A stretch of 64,000 nucleotides of DNA from Mortierella alpina (GCA_029449245.1 JANATF010000008.1:1922001-1986000); one strand, 5' to 3'; numbered from the stretch's first letter, positions 1 through 12,149 are shown. Translations and numbers: made by a program. The notes: generated from the letters alone by a model not told the origin.

Positions 1-3000
1 CCAAAGTAGCTGCCAGACCGTGGACCCGCTGGAATCTCGAACATGATCTCTCCTCCCGTGGTGCTTGTATCTGTCGAAGAGCTGACCACAGCCCCGTTTT
101 GAAACTTGCGCCGACTGATCGTTGTAGTCACGGTCGTCCTCACAAACCGATGAGATCCAGGTGCAGTTATTTTTGTGGTACTAGAGAAAGCGGCCTCATT
201 TCTGTTGGCAGTCGTAGTGCTTGTCGCAATTGCGGCAGCGCCATGTGACGTAAGCAAGGCGCCCGTTCCCACTAAAGTCACGGCGCCGGCTGCTGCTCCT
301 GCTACTTCTGCAGCTGCTGCCAAACGCTGTTCAGTGACCTTGGCATCTTGACCTAAGCGAATCGCGTTGCTTCTTGCTTGGTGCTGTTCCTGATCAATTC
401 TTGTATCGTCCGAGACAACACTCGTAGTTCGCCGAGACCAGCCTGATCGACCTCCCGAGACGGCTGTGCCTTCACCCGAGACACTAGTAATGGCACGGCC
501 AGCGCGTGCAGCCGTCGTGATCTTGACTGAGCCATCGCCAGAGGCGCCGGCACCATTAGATGAGGAGGAGGAGGATTGAGACATTCCAAGCATTGATCGC
601 CGGTTGTTTCGCAGAGGGAGGGCCATCTCAACCTCTTCATCCTCGATCCGCAGCTTCTTCTTAGTGGTTGCAACGTTGGGTGGATCCCACGCATTCCTAA
701 ACACATACTTTGAGCTTTCCTCCTCCTCTTTCTGACGCTGCTGTGCTCTGATCTGAGCCAGTTTCGTCAGCCTCTGCTTCTCAATTCGCATCTCCTCCTC
801 CTTGATTCTGGCCTCCTCCTGCTCCTTTTGCCATCTATCTTCTTCCTCCCTGCGTTTCCTGACAATCTCGTCCTCGTACTGCTCTTGCCGCTGTCGGGCT
901 TCGTACGCATACATATCCTCGAGACCGTAGCCCTTGCGAATGCCTCCAGCACTGCTCTTTCGACTCCGCGGCCGTTTTTTCTCGGTCTTTTGCAAGATCG
1001 ACATTTGAACTCCGAGATCCACGTCCCAAGCGTTGACCAATCTAAAGTTCTCAAAGGCTTGGCTACCGGACATTCGCTCTTGCGCCTCTTCTCTCATACG
1101 ATCCCGCTCATATCGCGAGTACTCTTCCATGCGGATCCGCTCCAGAGCCGCTTCCTCAAATTCCAGCCGTCTTGAGATCTCAATCTCTTTCTGACGCTTT
1201 AGCTCCTCAGCACCAGCAGAATAGTTGTAGTATGTTCTTGTGGGTGTCCGTGGGCTCTTGTTCGGTGTGCTAGGACCACTGGATTCCCATGGGAAGATGG
1301 GTCTTCCTTTTCCAGAAGGGATGGACGTGTTATCGTCGTTCGTCGTGTCCTCGATGAGCAATGGCACTGGCTCAATCGCTGGGTGGGCCCTTCTAGGATC
1401 CTCTGGCAAGTCCCATGCATTCGGATAGTACATGTCGGGCAATCCCACAGGCTCGGGTATAATTGCTGCAAAGGTTGCGGCGCCAGCTGCTACATCGGGT
1501 GAGTCGATAGTAGAAGGAAGCCTGTAGCGGTAATCGGTCAAATGATGTGGATTGATCTCACGATCGACTGAGCTATGGGAGCTGGACGTGTGATGATGGG
1601 TTTGTCGCTCATCTTCGCCATTGACAACGGCATTAGGGTCATATCGGTGAAAGTCTGGTTCTGGGAGCTCTGGGACCTTGGGCGGAAGCGGAGGTGGCTG
1701 GTAATGATAATCAGTCAAGTGGTGGGGATTGTGAGCATACTGTGGATCAGCATGGTGGTGGTGATGATGTTCGTCCTTCTCCTTGTGTTCATGGTGCTCA
1801 TGGTGCTCGCGATGTTGATGATTATGGTGTTGATGGTGGTGCTGATGATGCCAGTCGATACGGTCGGCCAAACGCGGCGGAATCGGAGGTCGCCATTGCT
1901 CCGCAGGCTTGTGATGTTCTTCGGTGTCATGTTGGTCGTGTTCATGACCTGGCACAGCGACCGCGTGTTGATGGTCTTTATGCTGCTCCTGATCAGCATG
2001 GTGCTCGTGGTGGTGCTGGTGTCCTTGGTGGATCACACCGCCTGCATCATGAGTCTGGATGATTGAAGCTGGTTGCCTCTGATCCTGGTGATCATATGCC
2101 TGGAACCATCCTTCGTAGTGTGGCTTTCTCTCAATCTCTGGCTCTTGCGGTTGGCCATCCAGTCCGACATGGTCCCACTGACTGATTGGTGGTAGATCGT
2201 ATCCATGCGTCACCTCGTGGATATCGGAAGGCTAAACATATGAACACAGGCCATTGCGATATGAGTCTCGTCGCTAATCTCTTGATCACATCGTGACCTT
2301 GCGGACCTCCAAAGCTGCGATAGCCAGATAGGCAACCCCCCTGGCTACACACAGGACGCAGCCCACTGAATAGATACTGGGCGTGAATTGTTGCAACGCA
2401 CATCCTGCACTAACCATATTTTTTACACTATGTTCTCGTCTGACAATTACATGCCACCCCTCCTCTCCTCTCCTCTCCTCTCCGCCGTTGGCCATCGACA
2501 TGAACAACCATGCATAGAACCTGATCCTTTCCCCCGATTGATATTCTTTTTCCGTCCATAGATAAAGGAAGGTTCGAGGAAAAAAAAATTGAGCGCCCGT
2601 CGAGCTCAGACCATCCCAACAACCCCCTCCATCCAGGCCAGTTGTGAGCCCAAACACAAAAGAAAAAAAGGTATCGGGAGTACCGTCATTGAAAAAAAAA
2701 AGAACCGCACAATCCTCATTGATAAAGAAACTGGTACAAGCGGGAGCGGAAGGAGTATAATGGTGCAATGGCCATCCAAGAACACATAATACAATCCGCG
2801 CTTTACCTTGCCGCCGACATATTTGTCAAAGACGTTCCACCACTGCTGGACTAGAGTGATAGAGTCCGAGGACGATGTGTTTCGTGGAAAAACGGCCCCG
2901 TCCGCAAAGCGTAGCCATTGCCATGGCTTGAAGGATCCCACAAAATGGATGACCGCCAGTTTGTCTTTGTTCTGCTGGAATGCAGGTGCATAACTATTCA

Positions 3001-4473
3001 TTTTTGATGCATGGGCAAATGAGAATCCGGTCAGCAAACCTCATACGGACATCGATGGCGATCGAGTAGCTCAGAAACGAGCGTGTGGCCCACGCCTCTT
3101 CTACTGGTAGGCTGGTAATGGCTCTCTCTTTGTGTTGATTCCGTCGGAAAGGCTTAATGTGCCTGACTTGAGGCCTCGAGGCCCAACAAAAATGCTGGAC
3201 AAATAAACGTTTATCAATCATCGCATGAACACACCCCCGCTACGAACAACACAACAACCCGACAGTGTACAAGGGAAAGCGCAGGCGGCGAGGGAAAAAC
3301 GAGCGTAAAACGATGCTAGACTCCAGCAACAGGGAGATTGATGATAGCAAAGGAAGCACAAGAACGACTAAACAAAAGAAAAAAAGAATCCCCACGCTCT
3401 ATATCTGTCGCTTTGATTGCCCCATTACATCCCCCTTCCATCGATCCGTGAGGGTCCGTTCATTCGTCATCGAGCGTCGCTCTTCCCGTTTCAAGGAGAG
3501 GGAGTCATCGTCTCTTCCACAGGTAATCGCATGTCACTTTTTTTTCTCTCTCCCTCGTTGCCATCTTCCCCTATCGATACCTTTGTTCACCGTCTTCATG
3601 TGCCAACGCGATCAGGTCGAATTAACTTGCGATAACCATGTGGGAAAACAACAAAGGGGAAGAAGGATACAATCGGCAAGCGTGTTTAGCCAGGGGGTTT
3701 TCGACTTGCCTGTATACAGAAGATGGCGTGGTGTTGTAGACGAACGGTAGCCTGTTGCTGGAATCGCCTCTAGACCATCCGCTGAAGTAGCTGTTCAGCA
3801 GGCCCTGATCACCACCTTTAGAACATCAACATGTGTCCAAAAGAATCAGCAGAGACATATGAAATAGAGCGATGTATGAGGAAGAAAACTGGTGAATACA
3901 CTGTGATCAACAGAATAAGAACGTTGGCATTTTCACAAAGGACGCGACAAGGGGCGGTTTACCATCAAAAGTTCCTTGTTGGCTCGCCATCTCGATCAGG
4001 CCTGTGTAATCTGCATATGATGGTCTGCACACAAACACGCCCGAGTTGAAGCAATCCGGCCAGCCTGCGTCCGGAGCCGCGGCAAAGCGACTATTCATGT
4101 CCTGATCGTCCAACGCGCCATTGGCAGCCGTTTCAAAGAGCTCGTCGATGTTTCTGAGGACAAGCGTGTCTGCATCCAGGAAGACGACCTTGGAGTACTG
4201 GGTCTGGTTGAAGACGTGGATCTTTGTAAGCGTGATGCCGAGCTCGGGCCGCCCGAGCAGCTGCAAGTTGGAGGTGGAGTGCGAGTCAATCTCGCCAATC
4301 TCAATGACGGCATCATAGACGGCGGCAAGGCGGTCGCGAATGGCGCGCGAGACGGATGCGGTGATGAGGATGGCGAGCTGCTTGGAAGTGTGGGCAGCAC
4401 GCAGGGAGTGGCCGAGGACCAATGCGCCGCTGGCATAGCTGTTGTTGGTGAGGAGGGTAATGAAGGCTTCCAT
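1..4473 (-). CDS. GYG1: Glycogenin, long His-rich fungal form (3' end outside window)
   Basis: Self-glucosylating glycosyltransferase that makes the primer for glycogen synthase. Exons are 4473-3963, 3815-3710, 2993-2807 and 2231-1; the last is still open at the left edge, giving at least 1,011 residues. Exon 1 holds the GT8 fold with the DxD motif (FLDADTLV). Exon 2 ends in YNTTPSSVY, and exon 3 continues SYAPAF, so Tyr205 matches the autoglucosylated tyrosine of animal glycogenin. Exon 3 holds the conserved [11 protein letters not shown] segment. The second intron (2994-3709) must use a GC donor (AG|GCAAGT) to keep this motif in frame. The C-terminal exon of over 740 codons is low-complexity: a His-rich stretch (about 1716-2040), an FPWE motif, three NAWD motifs and a Glu/Arg-rich coiled-coil-like part. 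Fungal glycogenins commonly have long tails that bind glycogen synthase; binding by these motifs is inferred. The start is the Met that opens the conserved MEAFITLL. Confidence 0.
2461..2483. repeat. TCCTC microsatellite in glycogenin intron 3
   Basis: About four and a half perfect TCCTC units lie inside the 575-nt third intron of the glycogenin gene (2232-2806). On the gene strand this is a purine-rich GAGGA array. No function is implied. Confidence 0.
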
Positions 4474-5489
4474 CAGCCTCGAGCGGGGTCTCTGCGACTG
4501 ATTCCGTGTCTGGAGAGGAGCGATGCGGTCAGGGGCCGGGAGCAATGCGGCGGAACGGTGACGCGTAGAGTGCGAATGGGTGAGAGAGAGTGAGTGAGAG
4601 AGAGAGTGAGAGAGTGTGTGAAAGAGTGTGAAGAGAGGTAAAGGGATAAAAGGCAACGAGGACGTAGGAACAAAAAAAAAAAAAAGGTTAGTTGCGCTTT
4701 GGCAAAAAAGCTGTTTGATTCCTCGGGTGTCAGAAGCCATTCACGCTATGAGATAACCGCGCGTGGACCTCCAAAGAGCCACATCTCCTTTTGTCTTCCT
4801 TGGCCAACAGCAGCAGCAGGAAATTCTCGGCGCACTGACAATCGTGCGGGAGCGGGACGATGTGTGGATACACAAGGACGTGAAGGACATGGTTTCCATC
4901 AGTTCCAATAGATGTGGCATTGGAAGCTGGGAAACGAGAGCACTGGGCCGAGAAAGCGCAACTGAACGAGTGGGGAGAGACAACCAGGTGGAAACGCGAT
5001 AAACGGCTGCCCTATTCGACTCATCATTCACAATGAGCGAGAGGACTGAGTGTCTATTCCTCAATCAGCATCTGCTGAAGCCATTTGTAACACGCTCTTT
5101 GTCATCATCATCCTCCGCACTGGCCTAGCAGACCTGCATCAGTTCGCGCTCGCTCGAGCTTGCAGTGAAGGACGAGCGTACATGACTGCATATAGTAACA
5201 TCTATCTACCAGGCGAACGGCGAGAGATCGAAGACAGAGGACGTGCGTGCGAAATTTGAATTGGGCGAATGAGATAACAATGGCGCTTGGCGATGCAAAG
5301 GGCACGCATTTTGAATGCGCACCCATGCTCGCTTATTGCTTATCTTTCTTGCAGGCTCATGAGCTCTATCTACCTACTTGTTGGCGCATGTATATATATG
5401 TTTACTCAGAGTTGTATCGGACCTCTTTTCATTTTCCTTCATCCCTCATATCTATGATGCCTCAGTGTCTCTTTGTTGTTGCCTTGGTC
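4474..5489. other. Intergenic: glycogenin leader/promoter and 3' end of the ABC ATPase gene
   Basis: No supported gene. On the glycogenin strand, about 90-150 bases upstream of its start codon, is a CT-rich (CTCTCT/CACT) tract at about 4560-4632, typical of leaders in this window. A 14-A run lies at 4672-4685. The small open frames on either strand show no family motifs. Confidence 0.
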
Positions 5490-8400
5490 CTAGTCGCTGT
5501 CCGTGTCAGGCTTGCAAGTGCCCAAGAGAAAAGAAGCCAAATAAAAAAAAATTACTTGTCAGTAAGTAGCTCAGTCACCTTGGATTTTGTGTCAAACATA
5601 GCAGTGTGCTTAGTCCAGCAAGGAGAAAAAACACAAGTGTACACAGCCTTACAGGATGAGGCGTGCCCTTGTCCGAGGCAAGCCATTCCAGATGGCGCAA
5701 ACGACGACGGATCTCCTGGGCCTTGATATCATTTCGACTCTTCTTCTTCTTTTTGTTCACCACCACAATTGGCTTTTCCGCATCCTCAAACCGCCCTTCC
5801 TCCACTGCAGTCTTGCCCATGATCGTCACACGTCCTGCCTGCACCTCCCAAATCTCGGGGCACAGTGCGCCCACAAACTCTTTGTTGTGGGAGATCATGA
5901 TCACTGCTCCCCCCCAGTTTCGGATCGCAACCGCCAAACCTCCAAGGGCCTCCCGGTCCAGGTAATTCGTTGGCTCGTCCAGCACCAGCATGTGCGGGTT
6001 GTTCCACATGGCCGCCGCAATCACCACCTTGACCTTCTGCCCTCCAGACAGACCATTAATGATGTTGTGGTCGGCAATGTCTCCATCCAGTCCCACGTCC
6101 TCCAGATGGCGACGGATGCTCGACGGCGTCAGATCCCGATACCCAAGGCCCTCTCGCGAGGCCTCACGGTCATCAAACTGGCGGACCAACTTCTCAAATC
6201 CGAGTTCGAGAAGTCGCTCCCGAGGCATCCATGTGTTGAACTTGTGGACGTGGTTTCTCCACTTGATCTCATACTGGTACGACTTTTTCAGCTTCTGCCT
6301 CCCCATGATCATCTCGACCTGCCGCTTACTGCCGTCACCTCCAATCACCCATGTCTCCATCTGCGCCAGCTCCTCATCTGTCATAGCCACGGTCGATTTC
6401 TCGAGAACCTCACGGTCGGCACCTCCCTGGTATCGCCATTGAATGTACGCATTAGGCGTCTTTTCCAGATGTTGTTCCAAATGGTGGAATGCATGCTGCG
6501 CTACATATCCAATTCTCAGATTGGGATGTCTCCAAGCACTGCCCTCCTGGGGTGCGGCCTCTCCCGTCAGCAGCTTGATCATGGTGGACTTTCCAGCTCC
6601 ATTAGGTCCCGTGACTCCGACACGGGATGAGAGCGAGAGCTGAACAGAGACGTTGTGCAGCGAAGGCTTGGTTGCTCCAGGGTACGTGTACGTGCTGTTG
6701 GTCATCTTCATAATCGCCTTAGTGTTGGACTTGACACCGACCAGGAAGCTGGGCTTGGGAAACTCAAACTTGACCGACGTGGCGGCCAGCGTATAGTAGG
6801 ACTTGGCCTCGGGCTTGATCTTGACAAACTCGGACAGGTTGCCCTTGTACATCTTGAGTTTCTTGCGCTCGTAGTGCAGGATGTTGGTGCACACGTTATC
6901 CAGGAAGCTCGAGTCGTGCGATACAATAATCGAGGTGACATTGGTCTGGCTGACAAGGTAGTCCTCGAGCCACTTGATGTTAGTCACGTCCAAGTGATTC
7001 GTCGGTTCGTCCAGCAGCAGGATATCCGCATTCATGAGCATGGCGCGGGCCAGCTCCAGTTTCATCTTCCAGCCTCCAGAAAGCGATTCGACCTTGCTCC
7101 TTTGCATTTCCTCTGTGAACCCCACTGAAGTCAGCGCCTTGACAATGTCTGCTTGTGAGGTACTGGCCAGTTTGGCATCAGCAGCCACGAAATCAGCCAC
7201 GCCCATCTCTCCTTGATCACTCTGAAGCGCATGCTCTACAAAGACGGTGCGCAAAACATCCGAGGAAGGGAATCCATCCAGCTTTCCCAGTGAGATGGAG
7301 CGCATCAACGTCGACTTTCCAGCGCCATTCGGTCCACAGAGTCCATACCGGTGACCACGGTGAAGCTTAAGTTTGGTGTGGTTGAGAAGCATCATGCCTC
7401 CATAGGCCAGCGAAAAATCAATATTGCAGAGCTCCTCGCCTTCCTCGTCATCCTCAACGGAGCCTTCGCCATTCAACTTGCGATCCAGCTCGACATAGTG
7501 ATCCAGAATAGACTTGACGACGCTCGTGCCATCGGCCGTGGGCATGAAGGCTGTAAAATAGGGTGTCACGATCTGGTTCCATTCTCGCGAAGACAGATTT
7601 TCCTCCTTGATGAGGACAATCGACAGCTTGGCGACATAGATTTTTGTCGCATCAAAGAACGAGGGGAAGAATCCATGCTTGCTCGCTGCCTTGTTCACGA
7701 TCGTGCGGGCCTCTGTTTCGGTGGGAACAATCGAGTTGGCCTGTGTCGAGGGATCGATTTTGGTGGCGCCTCCCGCTTTGATGAGCGTATTCTTGGCGGC
7801 TGTTGCCAGGGCACGGATCTCGGGAGCGGCAGCGATATCAATGATTCTCTCCAGACCGGGCAAGAGATTTGGCAGGAACTGGCCTGCCTCAGCGGGGTCC
7901 TTGACCAATTTGCACAGGTTGTCAACAATGATGGTTGTCTGACGCTGCACATGAGCCGAACGCTCGTTGAAGGCGCGCACTAAAAGCGGGACCATAATAG
8001 CCAAGGCCGGTCCATGCATATCCGCCACAAATGTCGTTGCAGAGAGCTTCTCAATGACAGTAGGGACCTTCTCTGGATGGGCCATGCAGTCGCATAGGTC
8101 CTTGAGATGACGAGAGATGTCGGGATTACCGCCTACGTTGCAGATACGCAGCATGGTCTTGCTTGCTTGCTCTGCTACCTAGTTGCATTCATGTCCTTGT
8201 TCCTTGTTAGTTTCTTGTGGTTCCATCGAATCCCTTTTTGTCTTTTTCCGTTGCGCGATTGACATCATCATTCCATTGTAGCCCACAGGGATCTCCTTTA
8301 TCTCAAATAAGTGCCTTTGTCATCTCTTCCAGATTAGCAAATGACTTTTCCTTGGTGGCGATACACATGGATTGATAACGCGCAAGCAGAATGTCCCGAG

Positions 8401-9145
8401 CCTTCTTTTTTGAGCCCCCTACCCGTCCCTTCCCCAGTCCTGACAATCTCGCCCTGGACCATATTTGCAGCACGAAAAGAATTTTTTGTTCTGGTCGTGG
8501 TCGCCCCAGCACCATCCACGCCACTCCAAGACAGCTCAAGTTTCTTACCTCCTTCTTGGTATCGGACAAACAATCCTTCACGACAGGAATGATCTCTGGC
8601 AGCAAGATACCGATCTGAATCGGTGACGCATTCGCCAAATCTGCCAACAACTGCAACGCCCCCACTTTAGTCTGCCACTTCTTTCCTGGACCTCCAATCC
8701 CCTGGAACAATATCGGCAGTACGATCGGTGCGGACTGTGACGGCATAATCGCCATGATGGCGACTGCGGCTCTCGCGGCAGCGTCCTGGACAACGGGTCC
8801 TTTGTCGGCATAGAGGTCCAGGATCATGGGCAACATCGGCAGCAGGAAGGGTTCGATAGGTCGACCGATCACCTCTGCCAGGGCACAGATCCCGATCAAG
8901 GCACCCTCACGAGCCAGTCCTGATTTCTTATTCTGGGCCTCGGTCTCGAGATTGGAAAGGATGTTGTCCGTTTTGAGATGAATGAGGCCATCCTTGAGGA
9001 GCTTAGCGGCCATGTCGCGTGCGATCGCATCACATTCCTCGCTGGTGGGCGCAGTGTAGAGCTGCGCTAGCATCTCGGTGAGCACATTCACGTCATTGGG
9101 CGAGGCGGGAGAAGATGAGGCTGGTGCCTCTGAGGCAGGCATCAT
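5490..9145 (-). CDS. NEW1: New1/Elf1-type eEF3-like ABC-F ATPase
   Basis: Cytosolic ribosome-associated ABC ATPase of the eEF3 family; New1 acts in translation termination and recycling in yeast, and the S. pombe relative Elf1 is linked to mRNA export. Exons 9145-8549, 8178-5653 and a 21-nt last exon 5510-5490 give 1,047 residues, close to the usual length. Order: N-terminal HEAT repeats (to about residue 330), ABC1 (Walker A GPNGAGKST near 481, LSGGW, LLLDEPTNHLD), ABC2 (a second GPNGAGKST, LSGGQKVK, LVLDEPTNYLD) interrupted by a chromodomain-like insertion (YEIKWRNHVHKFNTW), then a Lys-rich tail. AMWNNPH and NKEFVGALCPE match New1/Elf1 better than canonical eEF3, so I prefer that paralogue. 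The N-terminus lacks a Gln/Asn-Tyr prion-like domain. The last exon restores an acidic end (KGTPHP-PDTDSD). Two adjacent ATGs (9145, 9142) can start it. Confidence 0.
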
Positions 9146-9937
9146 TGAAAATGGCAATGAACGAGGATGCTCGAGGAGAATGGAAGAAAAAAGGAATGAG
9201 ACGGGGCGAGGAGGAAGAGGGTGAGAAGGGTGAGAGGCCAATGAATGACCAGCAGCAGAGAGGAAGGGGTGAAAACAGCAACTGAACTTGGCTGCGGAAG
9301 GTGGGTAGGAAGTGTGAGAGATAAAAAAAAGCGAGCAAACGAACGTTGGCAACGCAGGCAAGGGCGATGACGGGTGCAGTGCACTGCACACTGGACATGA
9401 TGAGTACAAAAAGACACGCGCAAAGTTCCAGCCACCCACCCACCCACCCCAGGCCAAATCGGGCCATGCGCCCCGGCTACAGTGCTGGCACACAGACATG
9501 CCAACTGCACATAGACAAGATGTGCACGCCGTTCTGCAACAGACACCCATGGACATGTTGCACCCATGGACGTGGTGTCGTGGGAAACTCAGACGACAAC
9601 GCCACGATTGGGCTTGGTTGTAAGCGGAGTTGGGAACTCGCTCTCAATAGGCAGTCCGCTTCATTGCCAGGCGCTTATTACAGCGTCGTATGTAGGCAGT
9701 ATCCTCGGTCGAGAAAGTTCTTAAAGAATGCACCCAAAGGCCATCAGCGTCTTGCTCACAGCTGCATGGCTGCACATCACCGCCGTCCTTGATTGTCTTC
9801 AGCTAGATAAGGTGCACAAGGAACTTGATGGACGCGCATTAAAGTAGACCTCTGCATTGTGAGAGGTGTCGCTTCTACTCCTGACGGAACAAGACTAGCT
9901 TCCCAACACAGCAATTCGTTTGCTGAGAGTGTCCACA
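9146..9937. other. Intergenic: promoter side of the New1-like gene
   Basis: No supported gene. The New1-strand sequence just upstream of 9145 is CT-rich, like the leaders of neighbouring genes. A long open frame continues upstream of the chosen start in the New1 frame, but it encodes no conserved residues and is treated as leader. The stretch ends at the left terminal repeat of the transposon. Confidence 0.
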
Positions 9938-12149
9938 CATTCAAACCTGTGCTAATGAATACTGCCATATTGAAAGTCTCTCTCAGTCCACTTTTTCACA
10001 TGGAAAGTAAATATTCTTCTAGGATTCATCATGTCGAATGCTCAGGATGAGGAAGAAGAGGATTACATGTCGCATAAATTTTCGAAGGTCCCGGCGTTCT
10101 CCAAGTGCACCATACAGAGTTTTATTTTATATTTAGTCTTCAGTTCAAGCGGAAGTATTTGTCAACAGTCGTTTGCTGCAGCTTGAGGACACGCTTTGCT
10201 TCAACGAAGTTCATGAGACTTCTAACAGAAGCCAGCTCCGATCCCAAGTCATCCTCCTGCTGTTGAATGTAGTTCTTCAGTGTTTGTAGACAGGCCTTGG
10301 CCGCTTCTCTCGTGATAACAGGTGCTTCCACCGACTCTTCTGGAGGTAGCGATTCATCTTCATCCTCATCTACAGCTAACAGTTGCGCACCAGTCATCGA
10401 ATGATTCTCCTCCATGTCCATTTCGTCATCCACCTTCTTCAGAAGCGCACGGATGTCTAGGTACTCCTTAAAACTCGAGTGATCACGGCCGGCAAGCAAT
10501 GCCTGTGTCTTCTCGGCATCCAGGACAGCTGCCGGATCAAGTTCTTCCTCAGATATCTGTCCCTGTTCCCTTTCATACTCGTCCAGAGGAGTCTTGATTC
10601 GACAGTGACAAAAGCAATTGAAAATCGTCCGAGATGTGACATCGTCCCAAGCGCTTACAAGAAGGTCAATGGCGTCGCCTAGGTGGATATTCGCAACCTG
10701 ATTAGGATTTTTCACCAAGGCAATTTTTCTAGCGATTCCTGTGACTTTGTCCATAGTCACTCTGATACGCATGGTACCCAGATCCTCCAGACGCTCCAGA
10801 ATGCATCTATTGAGCCCTCTACGATAGTAAACCTTGAAGTTGTTAATGATGCCGGCATCCAGAGGTTGAAGTTTTGAAGTGGTATTGGCCGAGAGATAAA
10901 TGAGTACTGTGTGTTGAAGCTGAGGAAGATCCATCATCTTGGATGCCTTGTGTCCGGCGATGTTGTCGAGTAGCAGGATGACGTTGCCTTTCCCAAGACG
11001 CGCCATCCTGGAGTCAAACGACAGCAGCCATTCAGAAAAAATCTGAGTCGTCATCCATGCCTTAGTGTTGTGTCGATAGGTGCATCCGAGAGTGTTCATA
11101 TTGACATTCTTGAAGCATCGAGGTGATTTGTAGTAGCCGATGACCAAAGGCGGCAGCTTATCAGAACCATCGCCATTGGTACACAGAGCGATAGTGACTC
11201 GACGCTTGCTCCGCTTGCGGCCTTCAGATTGCCTGCTAGCCAAGGAGTGGGAGTTCTAGGAGTTACAAAATACCAGCTTAGAAGGGGAAAGGTAGGCGAG
11301 AGTACTGCAGCACTGGTTAGTGACCAACCTCTTGCTGACAAAAGAGCGCCGTCTCGTCAATGCTGTAAATGTCGCTCCATGGCAGGTCATCAAGGATCTC
11401 TCGAAGCTTTGGGCGTCCACGCTCAACGACAGCCATGTCAACATCTCCACTCTCTCCATGTCGGTGGCGCTTGATAATACCATGTCTCTTTTTAAATGAC
11501 TCCAGCCATCGACCCGAGACCTTGAAATCGTGCTCTGAAATCTCCAAACTGTCCCTGATCCTCTCTGCCTTCTTTCTGATAAGGTCGCCTGACATGTTGA
11601 TACAGTGCTGGTACTTGTCGAACCATTGTGCGACCTTCTCCTCGATCCCAGGATATTTGACCTGCGATTTATAACAAACAGAGGCAGTGTTTACCGGCAG
11701 AGTGTCAATATATGCCTCGCTGTTTCTCACCATCCTGGATAGTGTCGGTTGGGAGATTTCTAGGTTGAGGCAAGCCTACCCCAGTCGACGAGCTCTTCTT
11801 GCGACAATAATCGCTTTAAATTTGTGGTAGAAAATGAACTGTCGTTCCTCGGTTGTCGAATGAACTTGTGGTCTGCAGGAGAAAAATTCCTCGCTCCCTT
11901 CTCAGTTAACTGGTTTCTCTTCTTGAATGCAGCTGACAGTGCTTGGCGGTCTAATACGGCGAGGCTGCGATGGTAATCGAAGGGAAGATGGGCAACTTGT
12001 ATGTACGAGGGCACTTCCAGAATTACATGCCTGACTTTGGCAGCGATATGAAAGCCCCGATTTTGGTACAGTTGGGAACCTGGCTGGGTTGCGCGGATTA
12101 AAGTTTGTTAAAGCCTGCCCGAGGGTATCCAATAGCACAAGTTTGACTG
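9938..12149 (-). mobile_element. Pogo/Tigger-type DNA transposon with imperfect terminal inverted repeats
   Basis: The element is defined by matching ends around a pogo-family transposase. Reading inward, the left end starts CATTCAAACCTGTGC and the right end (minus strand) starts CAGTCAAACTTGTGC; the first 25 bases match at 21 positions. The right end is followed by TA (12150-12151), as expected for a Tc1/mariner-superfamily target duplication. The left flank reads CA, so that copy has mutated or the boundary is off by a base or two. The length, about 2.2 kb, suits the family. The 16 percent mismatch between the ends suggests an old insertion. It lies between the New1 promoter and the AP-1 beta 3' end. 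Confidence 0.
10140..12014 (-). pseudogene. Pogo/Tigger (CENP-B-like) transposase, frameshifted
   Basis: DDE transposase of the element. A CENP-B/Tc5-type helix-turn-helix (YPGIEEKVAQWF ... WLESFKKRHGI) precedes a DDE_1 catalytic core. The catalytic aspartates appear intact: SIDETALF, ILLLDNIAGH and LQPLDAGI. The core is joined across a 73-nt intron (11256-11328, GT...TAG) that links FCQQE to NSHSLASRQSEG, as in other pogo transposases. The N-terminal HTH frame (12014-11760, ending DWGRLAST-stop) does not run into the downstream frame, which resumes as NLEISQPTLSRM. A one-base deletion near 11768-11775 explains this best, since no intron of usable size fits. From Met 11733 the frame is open and spliceable to the stop at 10140, so a shortened protein is possible. 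Confidence 0.

Noticed and set aside
1575-2066. 163-codon plus-strand frame rich in Met, Val and Leu
   Set aside because: It is the antisense of the His-rich glycogenin tail; the hydrophobic look comes from GTG/ATG repeats opposite CAC/CAT codons.
5656-6630. Long plus-strand open frame of 324 codons
   Set aside because: It lies opposite the conserved ABC2 part of the New1-like gene and encodes no motif; it is a shadow of the biased codons on the other strand.
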